Below, in pieces: positions 26,554 to 36,762 of a DNA stretch of 64,000 bases. A model generated the notes under the pieces. That model ran no database searches and was not told where the DNA came from. It saw only the letters and a program-made list of their open reading frames with translations. This stretch comes from VAXT01 sp963698015. Lineage in GTDB: Bacteria > Actinomycetota > Thermoleophilia > Gaiellales > Gaiellaceae. The stretch's first letter is position 1. Each line of letters opens with the position of its first letter. Location: contig OY969109.1 in the NCBI GenBank assembly GCA_963698015.1, positions 1,488,001-1,552,000 of the forward strand. The letters are read 5' to 3'. The position numbers and the translations under genes are program-made.

Positions 26554-26583
26554 TTGCGGGCAGAGCCGCGTTTTCGCTACCAT
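26554..26583 (+). promoter_or_regulatory. Putative rpsL (str operon) promoter
   Basis: TTGCGG (26554-26559) and TACCAT (26578-26583) are 18 nt apart, about 68 nt before the rpsL start. The spacer ends TTTTCGC, like the candidate rpoB promoter. Confidence 0.45.
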
Positions 26584-26592
26584 TCCTCGCTC

Positions 26593-26626
26593 GGTTGGCA
26601 GGTGCCGTCCTGCCGACCTTTGTTGT
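26593..26626 (+). promoter_or_regulatory. Hairpin plus T-rich run in the rpsL leader
   Basis: GGTTGGCAGG pairs with CCTGCCGACC around a TGCCGT loop and is followed by TTTGTTGT. This resembles an intrinsic terminator lying between the proposed promoter and rpsL, so it may be an attenuator or a leader-processing hairpin. Confidence 0.4.
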
Positions 26627-26650
26627 GTCAGAACCTATCTCCGGGAGCTC

Positions 26651-27019
26651 ATGCCCACCGTCAATCAACTCGTTCGTAAAGGTCGCCGCGCGCCCAAGAG
26701 CAAGACCAAGCGCCCGGCCCTCACCGGCGCCCCGCAGAAGCGGGGGGTCTGCACGCGCGTGTTCACGCACACGCCCAAGAAGCCGAACTCGGCGCTTCGC
26801 AAGGTAGCGCGCGTCCGGCTGACGAACGGGTTCGAAGTGACGACATACATCCCCGGCGAGGGGCACAACCTCCAGGAGCACTCGGTCGTGCTCATCCGCG
26901 GCGGCCGTGTCCGCGACCTGCCGGGTGTCCGCTACAAGGTGATCCGCGCCGCCCTCGACACCGCGGGCGTGAGCGACCGCAAGCAGGGCCGCTCGAAGTA
27001 CGGGGCCAAGAAGAGCTAG
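26651..27019 (+). CDS. rpsL: 30S ribosomal protein S12
   Basis: A 122-residue S12 with QKRGVCTRVFTHTPKKPNSA (containing the streptomycin-related Lys) and GVRYKVIRAALDTAGV. It sits at the decoding centre. The ATG is preceded by GGGAG; the longer open frame upstream shows no similarity. It starts the str operon and is followed by rpsG after 2 nt. Confidence 0.98.
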   Translation: MPTVNQLVRKGRRAPKSKTKRPALTGAPQKRGVCTRVFTHTPKKPNSALRKVARVRLTNGFEVTTYIPGEGHNLQEHSVVLIRGGRVRDLPGVRYKVIRAALDTAGVSDRKQGRSKYGAKKS

Positions 27020-27021
27020 CC

Positions 27022-27492
27022 ATGCCTCGCCGCGCAGAGATCCAGGTCCGCGACGTCTCTCCGGACCCCGTCTACAACTCGCAGCTCGTCACCCAGGTGA
27101 TCAACAAGGTGATGGCGCGGGGGAAGAAGTCTTCCGCCGAGCGGATCGTCTACGGCGCGCTCGACCGCGTCGGCTCCAAGACCGGCAAGCCGCCGGTCGA
27201 GGTGCTCGAGCAGGCCGTGAAGACCGTGACGCCGGTGCTCGAGGTTCGCCCGCGGCGAGTCGGCGGCGCGCAGTACCAGGTTCCCGTCGAAGTCCCGCAG
27301 CGCCGGGCCCGGACGCTCGCCGTCCGCTGGCTCGTGGTGTTCGCGCGGCAGCGGCGCGAGAAGCACATGGACGAGAAGCTCGCCGGCGAGATCCTCGACG
27401 CCCTCGAGCAGCAGGGCGGAGCGTTCAAGCGCAAGGACGACCTCTACCGGATGGCGCAGGCCAACAAGGCCTTCGCGCACTACCGCTGGTAA
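27022..27492 (+). CDS. rpsG: 30S ribosomal protein S7
   Basis: A 156-residue S7 of standard length (MPRRAEIQVRDVSPDPVYNS, VINKVMARGKKSSAE, GGAQYQVPVEV, ANKAFAHYRW). It nucleates assembly of the 30S head and often represses the str operon. fusA begins 5 nt after its stop. Confidence 0.98.
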   Translation: MPRRAEIQVRDVSPDPVYNSQLVTQVINKVMARGKKSSAERIVYGALDRVGSKTGKPPVEVLEQAVKTVTPVLEVRPRRVGGAQYQVPVEVPQRRARTLAVRWLVVFARQRREKHMDEKLAGEILDALEQQGGAFKRKDDLYRMAQANKAFAHYRW

Positions 27493-27497
27493 CGACG

Positions 27498-29594
27498 ATG
27501 GCCGAGACCACCACCAAGGCACCGCCGGCGCTCGAGCGCGTCCGCAACATCGGGATCATGGCCCACATCGACGCGGGCAAGACGACGACGACCGAGCGGA
27601 TCCTCTACTACACCGGCCGCACCCACAAGATGGGCGAGGTCCACGAGGGCGCCGCCGTCATGGACTGGATGGCGCAGGAGCAGGAGCGCGGGATCACGAT
27701 CACGTCGGCCGCGACAACGGCGTTCTGGCGGGACTTTCGCATCAACATTATCGATACGCCCGGGCACGTGGACTTTACCGTCGAGGTGGAGCGCAGCCTG
27801 CGCGTCCTCGACGGCGCGATCGCGGTCTTCGACTCGGTCGCCGGCGTCGAGCCCCAGTCCGAGACGGTCTGGCGCCAGGCCGACCGCTACAAGGTTCCGC
27901 GGATCGCCTTCATGAACAAGATGGACCGTACGGGCGCGGACTTCTTCGCCTCCGTGCAGACGATGGTTGACCGCCTCGGCGCGCGCCCAGTTCCGGTGCA
28001 GCTGCCGATCGGCGCGGAGGAGCACTTCCGCGGCGTCGTCGACCTCGTCGAGATGAAGGCGATCACCTGGTCGGATGACCTCGGCACCTCGATGGACGTC
28101 GGAGAGATCCCGGCCGAGCTCTCGGAGCAGGCCAACGAGTACCACCACCAGCTGATCGACGCGGTCGCGGACCACGACGACGAGCTGCTGGAGACCTACC
28201 TCGAGGACGAGTCCGCGGTCACACCGGACATGTTGCGGCGCGCGCTCCGCGCGGCGACCCTCGACACGACGGCCACGCCTGTGCTGCTCGGCTCCGCCTT
28301 CAAGAACAAGGGCGTGCAGCCGCTGCTCGACGCCGTCATCGACTACCTGCCGAGCCCGCTCGACGTGCCGCCGATCCACGGGACCGACCCGCGCACGGAG
28401 CACGAGCTGTCGCGGCGCCCCGCGCTCGACGAGCCGTTCAGTGCGCTGGCCTTCAAGGTCATGTCCGATCCGTACGTCGGCCGACTCACGTATGCCCGCG
28501 TCTACTCCGGGCAGATGAAGGCCGGCGACAAGGTCCTCAACGTCACGACCGGCAAGACCGAGCGGATTGGTCGCATCCTCCAGATGCACGCCAACTCACG
28601 CGAGGAGCGCGAGGTCATCGGCGCGGGTGAGATCGCCGCCATGGTCGGGCTCAAGAACACCTCGACCGGCGACACGCTCGCGATCGAGACGGCTCCGATT
28701 CGCCTCGAGTCGATGGAGTTCCCGGACCCGGTGATCTCGGTCGCGATCGAGCCGAAGACGAAGGGTGACCAGGACAAGCTCGGCGCGGGCCTCCAGCGGC
28801 TGACCGACGAGGACCCGACCTTCCGCGTCCGCACCGACGAGGAGACCGGCCAGACCCTGATCTCGGGCATGGGCGAGCTCCACCTGGAGATCATCGTCGA
28901 CCGCCTGATGCGCGAGTTCAACGTCGACGCGAACGTCGGCCGCCCGCAGGTCGCCTACCGCGAGACGATCTCGAAGCCCGTCGAGAAGATCGAGGGCAAG
29001 TTCGTCCGCCAGACGGGTGGCCGTGGCCAGTACGGCCACGTCGTGATCAACATGGAGCCCGCCGACCCGGGCGACGGCTACGAGTTCCTGGACAAGATCG
29101 TCGGCGGCAAGGTCCCGCGCGAGTACATCTCGTCGGTCGACATCGGGATCCAGGAGGCGATGGAGTCGGGCATCCTCGCCGGCTACCCGGTCGTCGACCT
29201 GCGCGTGGCGCTCGTCGACGGCTCCTACCACGACGTCGACTCGAGCGAGATGGCGTTCAAGGTCGCGGGCTCGATGGCCTTCAAGACGGCCATGCAGCGC
29301 GCGAAGCCGAAGCTGCTCGAGCCGGTCATGGCGGTCGAGGTCGTGACGCCCGAGGACTACCTCGGCGACGTCATGGGCGACCTCAACTCGCGCCGCGGTC
29401 ACATCGAGCACCTCGAGCCGCGGGGCAACGCGCAGGCGATTCGCGCGCGCGTCCCGCTCGCAACCATGTTTGGCTACGCAACCGACCTGCGCTCGACGAC
29501 GCAGGGCCGGGCCACGTTCACCATGCAATTCGATCGCTACGAGGAAGTGCCTCAGTCGATTGCCGGCGAGATCGTCGACGCCGAAACGTCGTAG
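27498..29594 (+). CDS. fusA: Elongation factor G
   Basis: A 698-residue EF-G. G1 is MAHIDAGKTTTTERIL, G2 includes RGITITSAAT, G3 is DTPGHVDF and G4 is NKMD. Domains II to V follow, including RQTGGRGQYGHVVI of domain IV and the C-terminal Glu-rich end. It catalyses translocation and, with RRF, ribosome recycling. Length and domain order are normal. tuf follows after 15 nt. Confidence 0.98.
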   Translation: MAETTTKAPPALERVRNIGIMAHIDAGKTTTTERILYYTGRTHKMGEVHEGAAVMDWMAQEQERGITITSAATTAFWRDFRINIIDTPGHVDFTVEVERSLRVLDGAIAVFDSVAGVEPQSETVWRQADRYKVPRIAFMNKMDRTGADFFASVQTMVDRLGARPVPVQLPIGAEEHFRGVVDLVEMKAITWSDDLGTSMDVGEIPAELSEQANEYHHQLIDAVADHDDELLETYLEDESAVTPDMLRRALRAATLDTTATPVLLGSAFKNKGVQPLLDAVIDYLPSPLDVPPIHGTDPRTEHELSRRPALDEPFSALAFKVMSDPYVGRLTYARVYSGQMKAGDKVLNVTTGKTERIGRILQMHANSREEREVIGAGEIAAMVGLKNTSTGDTLAIETAPIRLESMEFPDPVISVAIEPKTKGDQDKLGAGLQRLTDEDPTFRVRTDEETGQTLISGMGELHLEIIVDRLMREFNVDANVGRPQVAYRETISKPVEKIEGKFVRQTGGRGQYGHVVINMEPADPGDGYEFLDKIVGGKVPREYISSVDIGIQEAMESGILAGYPVVDLRVALVDGSYHDVDSSEMAFKVAGSMAFKTAMQRAKPKLLEPVMAVEVVTPEDYLGDVMGDLNSRRGHIEHLEPRGNAQAIRARVPLATMFGYATDLRSTTQGRATFTMQFDRYEEVPQSIAGEIVDAETS

Positions 29595-29609
29595 AACCGG
29601 AGGAGGAGA

Positions 29610-30797
<1,188 letters not shown>

Positions 30798-30813
30798 GAG
30801 GGAGATCAGCCGC

Positions 30814-31122
30814 TTGCCGCAGCAGAAAATCCGCATCCGCCTCAAGGGGTACGACCACCAGCAGCTGGACCGGTCGGCCCAGTCAATCGTCGACACCGCT
30901 CAGCGCAGCGGCGCGACGATCACTGGTCCGGTGCCCCTGCCGACGGAGAAGAACGTCTACTGCGTGATCCGCAGCCCGTTCAAGGACAAAGACTCGCGGG
31001 AGCACTTCGAGGTGCGGACGCACAAGCGGCTGATCGACATCCACAGCCCCACGCCGAAGACGATCGACCAGCTGATGCGACTCGATCTCCCGGCAGGCGT
31101 CGACATCGAGATCAAGCTCTGA
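30814..31122 (+). CDS. rpsJ: 30S ribosomal protein S10
   Basis: A 102-residue S10 (KIRIRLKGYDHQQLDRSAQS, GPVPLPTEKNVYCVIRSPFK, HSPTPKTIDQLMRLDLPAGV). The start is a TTG with GGGAG 9 nt upstream. S10 is also NusE, the partner of NusG in transcription-translation coupling. It is the first gene of the S10 cluster. Confidence 0.98.
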   Translation: MPQQKIRIRLKGYDHQQLDRSAQSIVDTAQRSGATITGPVPLPTEKNVYCVIRSPFKDKDSREHFEVRTHKRLIDIHSPTPKTIDQLMRLDLPAGVDIEIKL

Positions 31123-31180
31123 TGAACACGCTACGCGTCCAAGTTACGCGCCGCGGGCCATGCACAGGAGGGACACCTCA

Positions 31181-31810
31181 GTGAAAGGGCTGATCGGACG
31201 CAAGCTGGGAATGACCCAGCTTTTCGATGAGGAGAGCGGGCAGGTAACGGCCGTGACCGTGATCGAGGCCGGCCCCTGCCCCGTGGTCCAGCTCAAGACC
31301 GAGGAGACGGACGGCTACGAGGCCGTCCAGCTCGCGTTCGAGGAGGTCCTGGAGCGGAAGGTCACGAAGCCGCGCCTCGGGCACCTGAAGAAGACCGACA
31401 CGAAGCCGCACAGGCACCTCGTCGAGTTCCGCGGCCCGAGCGAGGCGGTGATCGGCGAGCCCGTGACGGTCGAGGTGTTCGAGCCCGGAGACACGATCAA
31501 GGTCACGGGCATCTCCATCGGCAAGGGCTTCGCGGGGACGATCAAGCGCCACAACTTCAGCCGTGGGCCCGTGACACACGGCTCGCACAACATCCGCAAG
31601 CGCGGCTCCATCGGCTCGTCCGCGACGCCCTCGCGCGTGTTTAAGGGCATGAAGATGGCCGGGCAGATGGGCGCCAAGCGTGCGACCCAGGTCGGGCTGA
31701 CGGTCCACTCGGTCGACCCCGAGCACAACCTGTTGCTGGTCAAGGGCGCCGTGCCCGGTCCCAAGAACGGCGTCGTCGAGATCAGGGAGGAGAAGCGTGG
31801 CGGCTCCTAG
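31181..31810 (+). CDS. rplC: 50S ribosomal protein L3
   Basis: A 209-residue L3 (GLIGRKLGMTQLFDEESGQV, FSRGPVTHGSHNIRKRGSIG, MAGQMGAKRATQVGL). I chose the GTG at 31181 over the ATG at 31160 because GGAGGG lies 8 nt before it and the protein then starts MKGLIGRKLG like other L3 proteins. A 92-nt gap with two hairpins separates it from rplD. Confidence 0.97.
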   Translation: MKGLIGRKLGMTQLFDEESGQVTAVTVIEAGPCPVVQLKTEETDGYEAVQLAFEEVLERKVTKPRLGHLKKTDTKPHRHLVEFRGPSEAVIGEPVTVEVFEPGDTIKVTGISIGKGFAGTIKRHNFSRGPVTHGSHNIRKRGSIGSSATPSRVFKGMKMAGQMGAKRATQVGLTVHSVDPEHNLLLVKGAVPGPKNGVVEIREEKRGGS

Positions 31811-31857
31811 CGGCGTATTCGGTTGGAGTTCAATCGGATCGACCGGTCATTTCCGAC

Positions 31858-31907
31858 GGATGCCGGGCGGAGCCCGGCATCCTGAAGGCGGCATCGCAAG
31901 CGATGCC
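31858..31907 (+). repeat. Two adjacent hairpins over the rplD start
   Basis: GGATGCCGGGC-GGA-GCCCGGCATCC (31858-31882) is a perfect 11-bp stem. It is followed by GGCATCGCAAGCGATGCC (31890-31907), the third copy of hairpin repeat family 2. The ATG of rplD (31903-31905) lies inside the second hairpin. Confidence 0.7.
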
Positions 31908-32526
31908 TAAGGCCCCGTTGCTCGGAATCAGCGGCCAGTCGTCGCGCGAGGCCACCCTCGACGAGGGTGTCTTCGGTTCCGAAGCGAAGCCGCACCTCGT
32001 CCATGAGGCGGTTCGCTCGGAGCTGAACGCGCGTCGTGCCGGCACCCAATCGACGAAGAGCCGCGGCCTCGTCGCCGGCGGCCGCGCCAAGCCTTGGCGC
32101 CAGAAGGGAACGGGCCGCGCACGCGCGGGAACGATCCGCGCGCCGCAGTTCACGGGCGGAGGCGTGGCCTTCGCTCCGCAGCCTCGGGGCTATTCGGTCA
32201 AGGTGAATCGGAAGGCCTACCGCTCGGCTCTCCGCGGAGCGCTCAGCTCCCACGCGTCCGAGGGCACGCTGGCCGTGGTCGACAAGTCCGCGTTCGACGA
32301 GCCGTCGACGAAGAAGGCGGCAGCCTTCCTCGAGTCCTGGGGCCAGGAGCTGCCGGTGCTGCTCGTCGCCAACGACGACGAGGCGGGTCTCGTCAAGTCG
32401 TTCCGGAACCTGGAACGCGTCGTCGTCGTGCCCCCGTCCGAGGTCGAAGTGGCCGCGGTCGTCTGGGCGCGCGCGCTGCTCGTCAGCGAGGCCGCGCTCG
32501 AGGCCGTGCAAGGGAGGGCCTCATGA
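31903..32526 (+). CDS. rplD: 50S ribosomal protein L4
   Basis: A 207-residue L4 with the loop TQSTKSRGLVAGGRAKPWRQ and KGTGRARAGTIRAPQFTGGG, which reaches into the exit tunnel. The ATG at 31903 is within a repeated hairpin and has no close ribosome binding site; a TTG five codons later (31918), preceded by AAGG, is an alternative. L4 represses the S10 operon in some bacteria. Its stop overlaps rplW (ATGA). Confidence 0.95.
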   Translation: MPKAPLLGISGQSSREATLDEGVFGSEAKPHLVHEAVRSELNARRAGTQSTKSRGLVAGGRAKPWRQKGTGRARAGTIRAPQFTGGGVAFAPQPRGYSVKVNRKAYRSALRGALSSHASEGTLAVVDKSAFDEPSTKKAAAFLESWGQELPVLLVANDDEAGLVKSFRNLERVVVVPPSEVEVAAVVWARALLVSEAALEAVQGRAS

Positions 32527-32818
32527 GCCTCCATCCGAATGAGGTGCTCCTTGCGCCGGTGGTCTCCGAGAAGAGCTACAGCCTGATCGAGGACCGCAAG
32601 TACTCGTTCCGCGTGCACAAGGACGCGCACAAGACGCAGGTCCGGCAGGCGGTCGAGGAGCTGTTCGGCGTCAAGGTCACAGCGGTCAACATCATCAAGG
32701 TCCCGGCGAAGCCGAAGATGCGCAACTTCCGGAAGGGGTCGCGCCCGGGCTGGAAGAAGGCGATCGTCCAGCTGAAGGAAGGCGACGCGATCGAGATCTT
32801 CGAGGGGGCCCAGGTCTG

Positions 32819-32819
<1 letters not shown>
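32523..32819 (+). CDS. rplW: 50S ribosomal protein L23
   Basis: A 98-residue L23 (LLAPVVSEKSYSLIEDRKYS, VNIIKVPAKPKMRNFRKGSR). It lies at the exit of the peptide tunnel and docks trigger factor and SRP. Overlaps rplD by 4 nt and rplB by 1 nt (TGATG). Confidence 0.97.
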
Positions 32820-33657
<838 letters not shown>

Positions 33658-33661
<4 letters not shown>

Positions 33662-33945
33662 GCCGTAGCTCCAAGAAGGGGCCGTACGTCGAAGAGCGCC
33701 TGTTCAACCGCATCGAGGCGATGAACGCCTCGGGCTCGAAGAACATGATCCGCACCTGGTCGCGCACCTCGACGATCTTCCCCGAGATGGTCGGGCACAC
33801 GATCGCGGTCCACGACGGCCGCAAGCACGTGCCCGTCTTCGTCACGGAGCAGATGGTCGGGCACAAGCTCGGCGAGTTCGCTCCGACCCGCACGTTCCGC
33901 GCGCACTCCGGCGACCGCAAGGTGGAGGTGAAGCGCACCACATGA
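33658..33945 (+). CDS. rpsS: 30S ribosomal protein S19
   Basis: A 95-residue S19 (SRSSKKGPYVEERLFNRIEA, IKTWSR-like RTWSRTSTIFPEMVGHTIAV, GEFAPTRTFRAHSGD). Its ATG overlaps the rplB stop (ATGA), and its own stop overlaps rplV the same way. Confidence 0.98.
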
Positions 33946-34508
33946 GCACCCAGGAGGTGAAAGAGGTGCGCGCCGCCGCGAAGTGGCTGCGGATCACGCC
34001 CCGCAAGGCGCGGCTCGTCGTCGAGCACATCCGCGGCAGGACCGTGCCGGAGGCGCGGACGATGCTCGCCTTCACCGAGCGCGCCGCGGCCCGCGAGATC
34101 GACAAGCTCCTGCGCTCGGCGGTCGCGAACGCCGAGGCGAACCACAACCTGATCGGCGACGACCTCGTCGTGAAGACGGTGTACGTCGACGGGGGCCCGA
34201 CGATCAAGCGCTGGCGGCCACGTGCCCGTGGACGCGCGGCGCAGATCCGGAAGCGGATGTGCCACATCACGATCACCCTGGCCCCGGCAACCACGGCTAC
34301 AGTGACTCGAGCGCCAGCACCCGAGGCGCCGGTCGAGGAGAAGCCGAAGCGCGCTCCTCGCCGCAAGGCCGCGCCCAAGGCGAAGACCGAGGCCAAGCCC
34401 GAGGCGAAGCCCGAGGCGGACGCGAAGCCGAAGGCGGAGGCCAAGCCGAAGGCATCAACGACGCGGAAGCGGGCACCCGCGAATAAGAAGGAGGAGAGCG
34501 ACTCCTAA
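33942..34508 (+). CDS. rplV: 50S ribosomal protein L22 with long charged tail
   Basis: The first ~115 residues are a typical L22 (VRAAAKWLRITPRKARLVVE, ANAEANHNLIGDDLVV, IKRWRPRARGRA, KRMCHITITL). About 70 further residues form a Lys/Ala/Pro/Glu repeat tail (EAKPEAKPEADAKPKAEAKP). The tail would lie on the ribosome surface near the tunnel exit side. The stop overlaps the rpsC start (TAATG). Confidence 0.96.
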   Translation: MSTQEVKEVRAAAKWLRITPRKARLVVEHIRGRTVPEARTMLAFTERAAAREIDKLLRSAVANAEANHNLIGDDLVVKTVYVDGGPTIKRWRPRARGRAAQIRKRMCHITITLAPATTATVTRAPAPEAPVEEKPKRAPRRKAAPKAKTEAKPEAKPEADAKPKAEAKPKASTTRKRAPANKKEESDS

Positions 34509-35464
34509 TGGGTCAGAAAGTTCATCCCGGCGGCATGCGCGTCGGCGTCATCCACGACTGGAAATCGAACTGGTTCGCCGGGACGAAGGAGTTTCCGGAG
34601 GCCCTGCTCGAGGACATCAAGATCCGCGAGCACATCTACAACAAGCTCTCCCACGCGGGGCTGTCCGACGTGCTCATCCGCAAGGACAAGCAGCGGATCA
34701 CGATCGACATCTACACCGCACGCCCCGGGATCGTGATCGGCAAGTCCGGCGCCGAGGTCGACGCCCTGCGCAAAGAGATCCACGGGATGACGCACAAGAA
34801 CGTGCACATCAACATCAACGAGATCAAGCGTCCCGAGCTGGACGCGAAGCTCGTCGCGCAGTCGATCGCGGAGCAGCTCCAGAACCGCGTCAGCTTCCGG
34901 CGCGCGATGAAGCGCTCGCTCGCCTCGGCGATGCGCTCCGGCGCCCACGGCGTGAAGGTGCAGTGCGGCGGCCGGCTCGGCGGCACCGAGATGAGCCGCT
35001 CCGAGAGCTACTCCGAGGGTCGCGTCCCGCTGCACACGATCCGCGCGGACATCGACTACGGCTTCGTCGAGGCGAAGACGACCTCCGGCCGCATCGGCGT
35101 GAAGGTCTGGATCAACAAGGGCGAGATCATGCCCGAGGGCTTCGACAGCGTCGCGCAGCAGAAGGAGACGCGGCTCGGCGACCAGGACACGGCGCGACGC
35201 CTCGGCGGGCGCACCGAGGGCCTCTCCGCCTCACGCGAGAGCGGACGCAACAGGTCGCAGGACCGCGAGGGTCTCGGCCCCGTGCGCACGCGGCGGCCGC
35301 GGCGAGGCGGCGGCGCCCGGCGCGGGCAGCGATCCGACGCCCCGCCGGCCGAGGCGCCTCCCGAGGACGCGCAGGCGCCCGAGGCGCCCGCTCCCGAGGC
35401 GCCCGCTCCCGAGGCGCCGGCTCCCGAGGTGCCGAAGGCAGAAGAGACCGGGGGCGAGAGCTAG
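34508..35464 (+). CDS. rpsC: 30S ribosomal protein S3 with Pro/Ala/Glu tail
   Basis: A 318-residue S3. It starts MGQKVHPGGMRVGVIHDWKS and contains the KH domain GIVIGKSGAEVDALRKEI and the mRNA-entry region ARRLGGRTEGLS. The last ~60 residues are low complexity, with tandem APAPE repeats encoded by tandem DNA repeats at about 35375-35430. S3 forms part of the mRNA entry channel and helicase. rplP follows directly. Confidence 0.97.
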   Translation: MGQKVHPGGMRVGVIHDWKSNWFAGTKEFPEALLEDIKIREHIYNKLSHAGLSDVLIRKDKQRITIDIYTARPGIVIGKSGAEVDALRKEIHGMTHKNVHININEIKRPELDAKLVAQSIAEQLQNRVSFRRAMKRSLASAMRSGAHGVKVQCGGRLGGTEMSRSESYSEGRVPLHTIRADIDYGFVEAKTTSGRIGVKVWINKGEIMPEGFDSVAQQKETRLGDQDTARRLGGRTEGLSASRESGRNRSQDREGLGPVRTRRPRRGGGARRGQRSDAPPAEAPPEDAQAPEAPAPEAPAPEAPAPEVPKAEETGGES

Positions 35465-35890
35465 GTGCTGCTCCCCAAGAAGACGAAGTACCGCAAGCAG
35501 CAGCGCGGCCGGCGCGCGGGCGTCTCGAAGGGCCAGACACGCGTCCAGTTCGGCGACTTCGGCCTCAAGTCGATGGAAGCCGCCTGGGTCACGAACCGCC
35601 AGATCGAGGCAGCTCGTATCGCCATGACCCGAAAGATCAAGCGCGGCGGGAAGGTCTGGATCAACGTCTTCCCGGACAAGCCGGTGAGCCAGAAGCCGGC
35701 CGAGACCCGCATGGGCTCTGGCAAGGGCGCCCCGGAGCACTGGGTCGCCGTCGTCAAGCCCGGCCGGGTCATGTTCGAGCTGGCCGGCGTGCCCGAGGAC
35801 CTGGCCAAGGAAGCACTGCGGCTGGCCGGGACGAAGCTCCCGGTGAAGACGAAGTTCGTAAAGCGGGAGGCTGATCTCTTTGCGCGCTAG
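35465..35890 (+). CDS. rplP: 50S ribosomal protein L16
   Basis: A 141-residue L16 (MLLPKKTKYRKQQRGRRAG, FGLKSMEAAWVTNRQIEAAR, RMGSGKGAPEHWVAVVKPGR). The GTG start abuts the rpsC stop. Its last 11 nt overlap the rpmC start. Confidence 0.97.
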   Translation: MLLPKKTKYRKQQRGRRAGVSKGQTRVQFGDFGLKSMEAAWVTNRQIEAARIAMTRKIKRGGKVWINVFPDKPVSQKPAETRMGSGKGAPEHWVAVVKPGRVMFELAGVPEDLAKEALRLAGTKLPVKTKFVKREADLFAR

Positions 35891-36086
35891 AGAGCTGCGA
35901 GACATGAGCGACGACCAGCTCGCGGACGCGCTCGCCGAGCGCCGCCAGGAGCTGTTCAACCTGCGCTTCCAGTCGGCGACCGGAGCGCTCGAGAACCCCG
36001 CGCGCCTGAAGCTGGCGAAGCGAGAGATCGCAAGGATTCTGACCGTACGAAACGAGCGCGAGCTCGCGAAGGAGACAGGTGGCTGA
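35880..36086 (+). CDS. rpmC: 50S ribosomal protein L29
   Basis: A 68-residue L29 (LRDMSDDQLADALAERRQEL, FNLRFQSATGALENPARLKL). The TTG start overlaps the end of rplP by 11 nt and has GGGAGG (35866-35870 region) upstream. The alternative internal ATG would remove the first helix turn. It overlaps rpsQ by 8 nt. Confidence 0.95.
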   Translation: MRARELRDMSDDQLADALAERRQELFNLRFQSATGALENPARLKLAKREIARILTVRNERELAKETGG

Positions 36087-36762
36087 CGAAGAGAAACAGG
36101 ACGTAGAAGCGCAGGCGGAAGAGCCTCAGGCGGAGGAGACTCCCGCCGAGGAGACGTCTGCCGCAGAGGCGGAGGCTCCGGCCGAGGAGGAAGCTCCGGC
36201 CGAGGAGCCGGCAGCAGAGGCTCCGGCAGAAGAGCCGGTAGCCGAAGAGGCGCCTGCCGAGGAAGCGCCCGCCGAGGAAGCTCCGGCCGACGAAGCTCCG
36301 GCCGAGGAAGCTCCGGCCGAGGAAGCGCCTGCCGCCGAGGCCGAAGCACCCCCCGCCGAGGAGGGCGCGGAAGCCCCTGCCGCCGAAGCCACGGGCCCGC
36401 GCGCGAAGCCGAAGCGCAAGCCGCGCACCGAGCGCCGCAAGCGCTCGAAGCCGAAGCGCGAGAAGCCTGAAGGCCGCACGCCGATCACGCGCGTCCCGAA
36501 GCCGGTCCATGACCGGGGCCGGCGCCAGGAACGCCGCGGCGTCGTCGTCTCGAGCGCGATGGACAAGACGATCGTCGTCCGCGTCGACACGGTGAAGGCG
36601 CACTCCCGGTACAAGAAGGTCGTCCGCCGCTCGACGAAGTTCCACGCGCACGACGCAGAGAACACGGCGAAGGTGGGCGACGTCGTGCGGATCGTCGAGA
36701 CGCGCCCGCTTTCGAAGACGAAGAACTGGCGCCTCGCCGAAGTGCTCGAGGTGGCGAAGTAG
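36079..36762 (+). CDS. rpsQ: 30S ribosomal protein S17 with very long acidic N-terminal extension
   Basis: S17 itself is normally about 85 residues; this product has 227. Residues ~150-227 are S17 (GVVVSSAMDKTIVVRVDTVK, KVGDVVRIVETRPLSKTKNW). They are preceded by ~105 residues almost only of Glu, Ala and Pro in 4- to 8-residue repeats (AEEAPAEEAP), then a ~40-residue Lys/Arg-rich stretch. The GTG at 36079 overlaps rpmC. The frame has no stop between the repeat and the S17 part, and base composition matches neighbours, so it is a real fusion or extension. Confidence 0.93.
   Translation: MADEEKQDVEAQAEEPQAEETPAEETSAAEAEAPAEEEAPAEEPAAEAPAEEPVAEEAPAEEAPAEEAPADEAPAEEAPAEEAPAAEAEAPPAEEGAEAPAAEATGPRAKPKRKPRTERRKRSKPKREKPEGRTPITRVPKPVHDRGRRQERRGVVVSSAMDKTIVVRVDTVKAHSRYKKVVRRSTKFHAHDAENTAKVGDVVRIVETRPLSKTKNWRLAEVLEVAK

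Noticed and set aside
36100..36380. CRISPR-like or minisatellite array in rpsQ
   Set aside because: The repeats are short imperfect codon repeats for Ala-Glu-Pro in frame with S17, without spacers.
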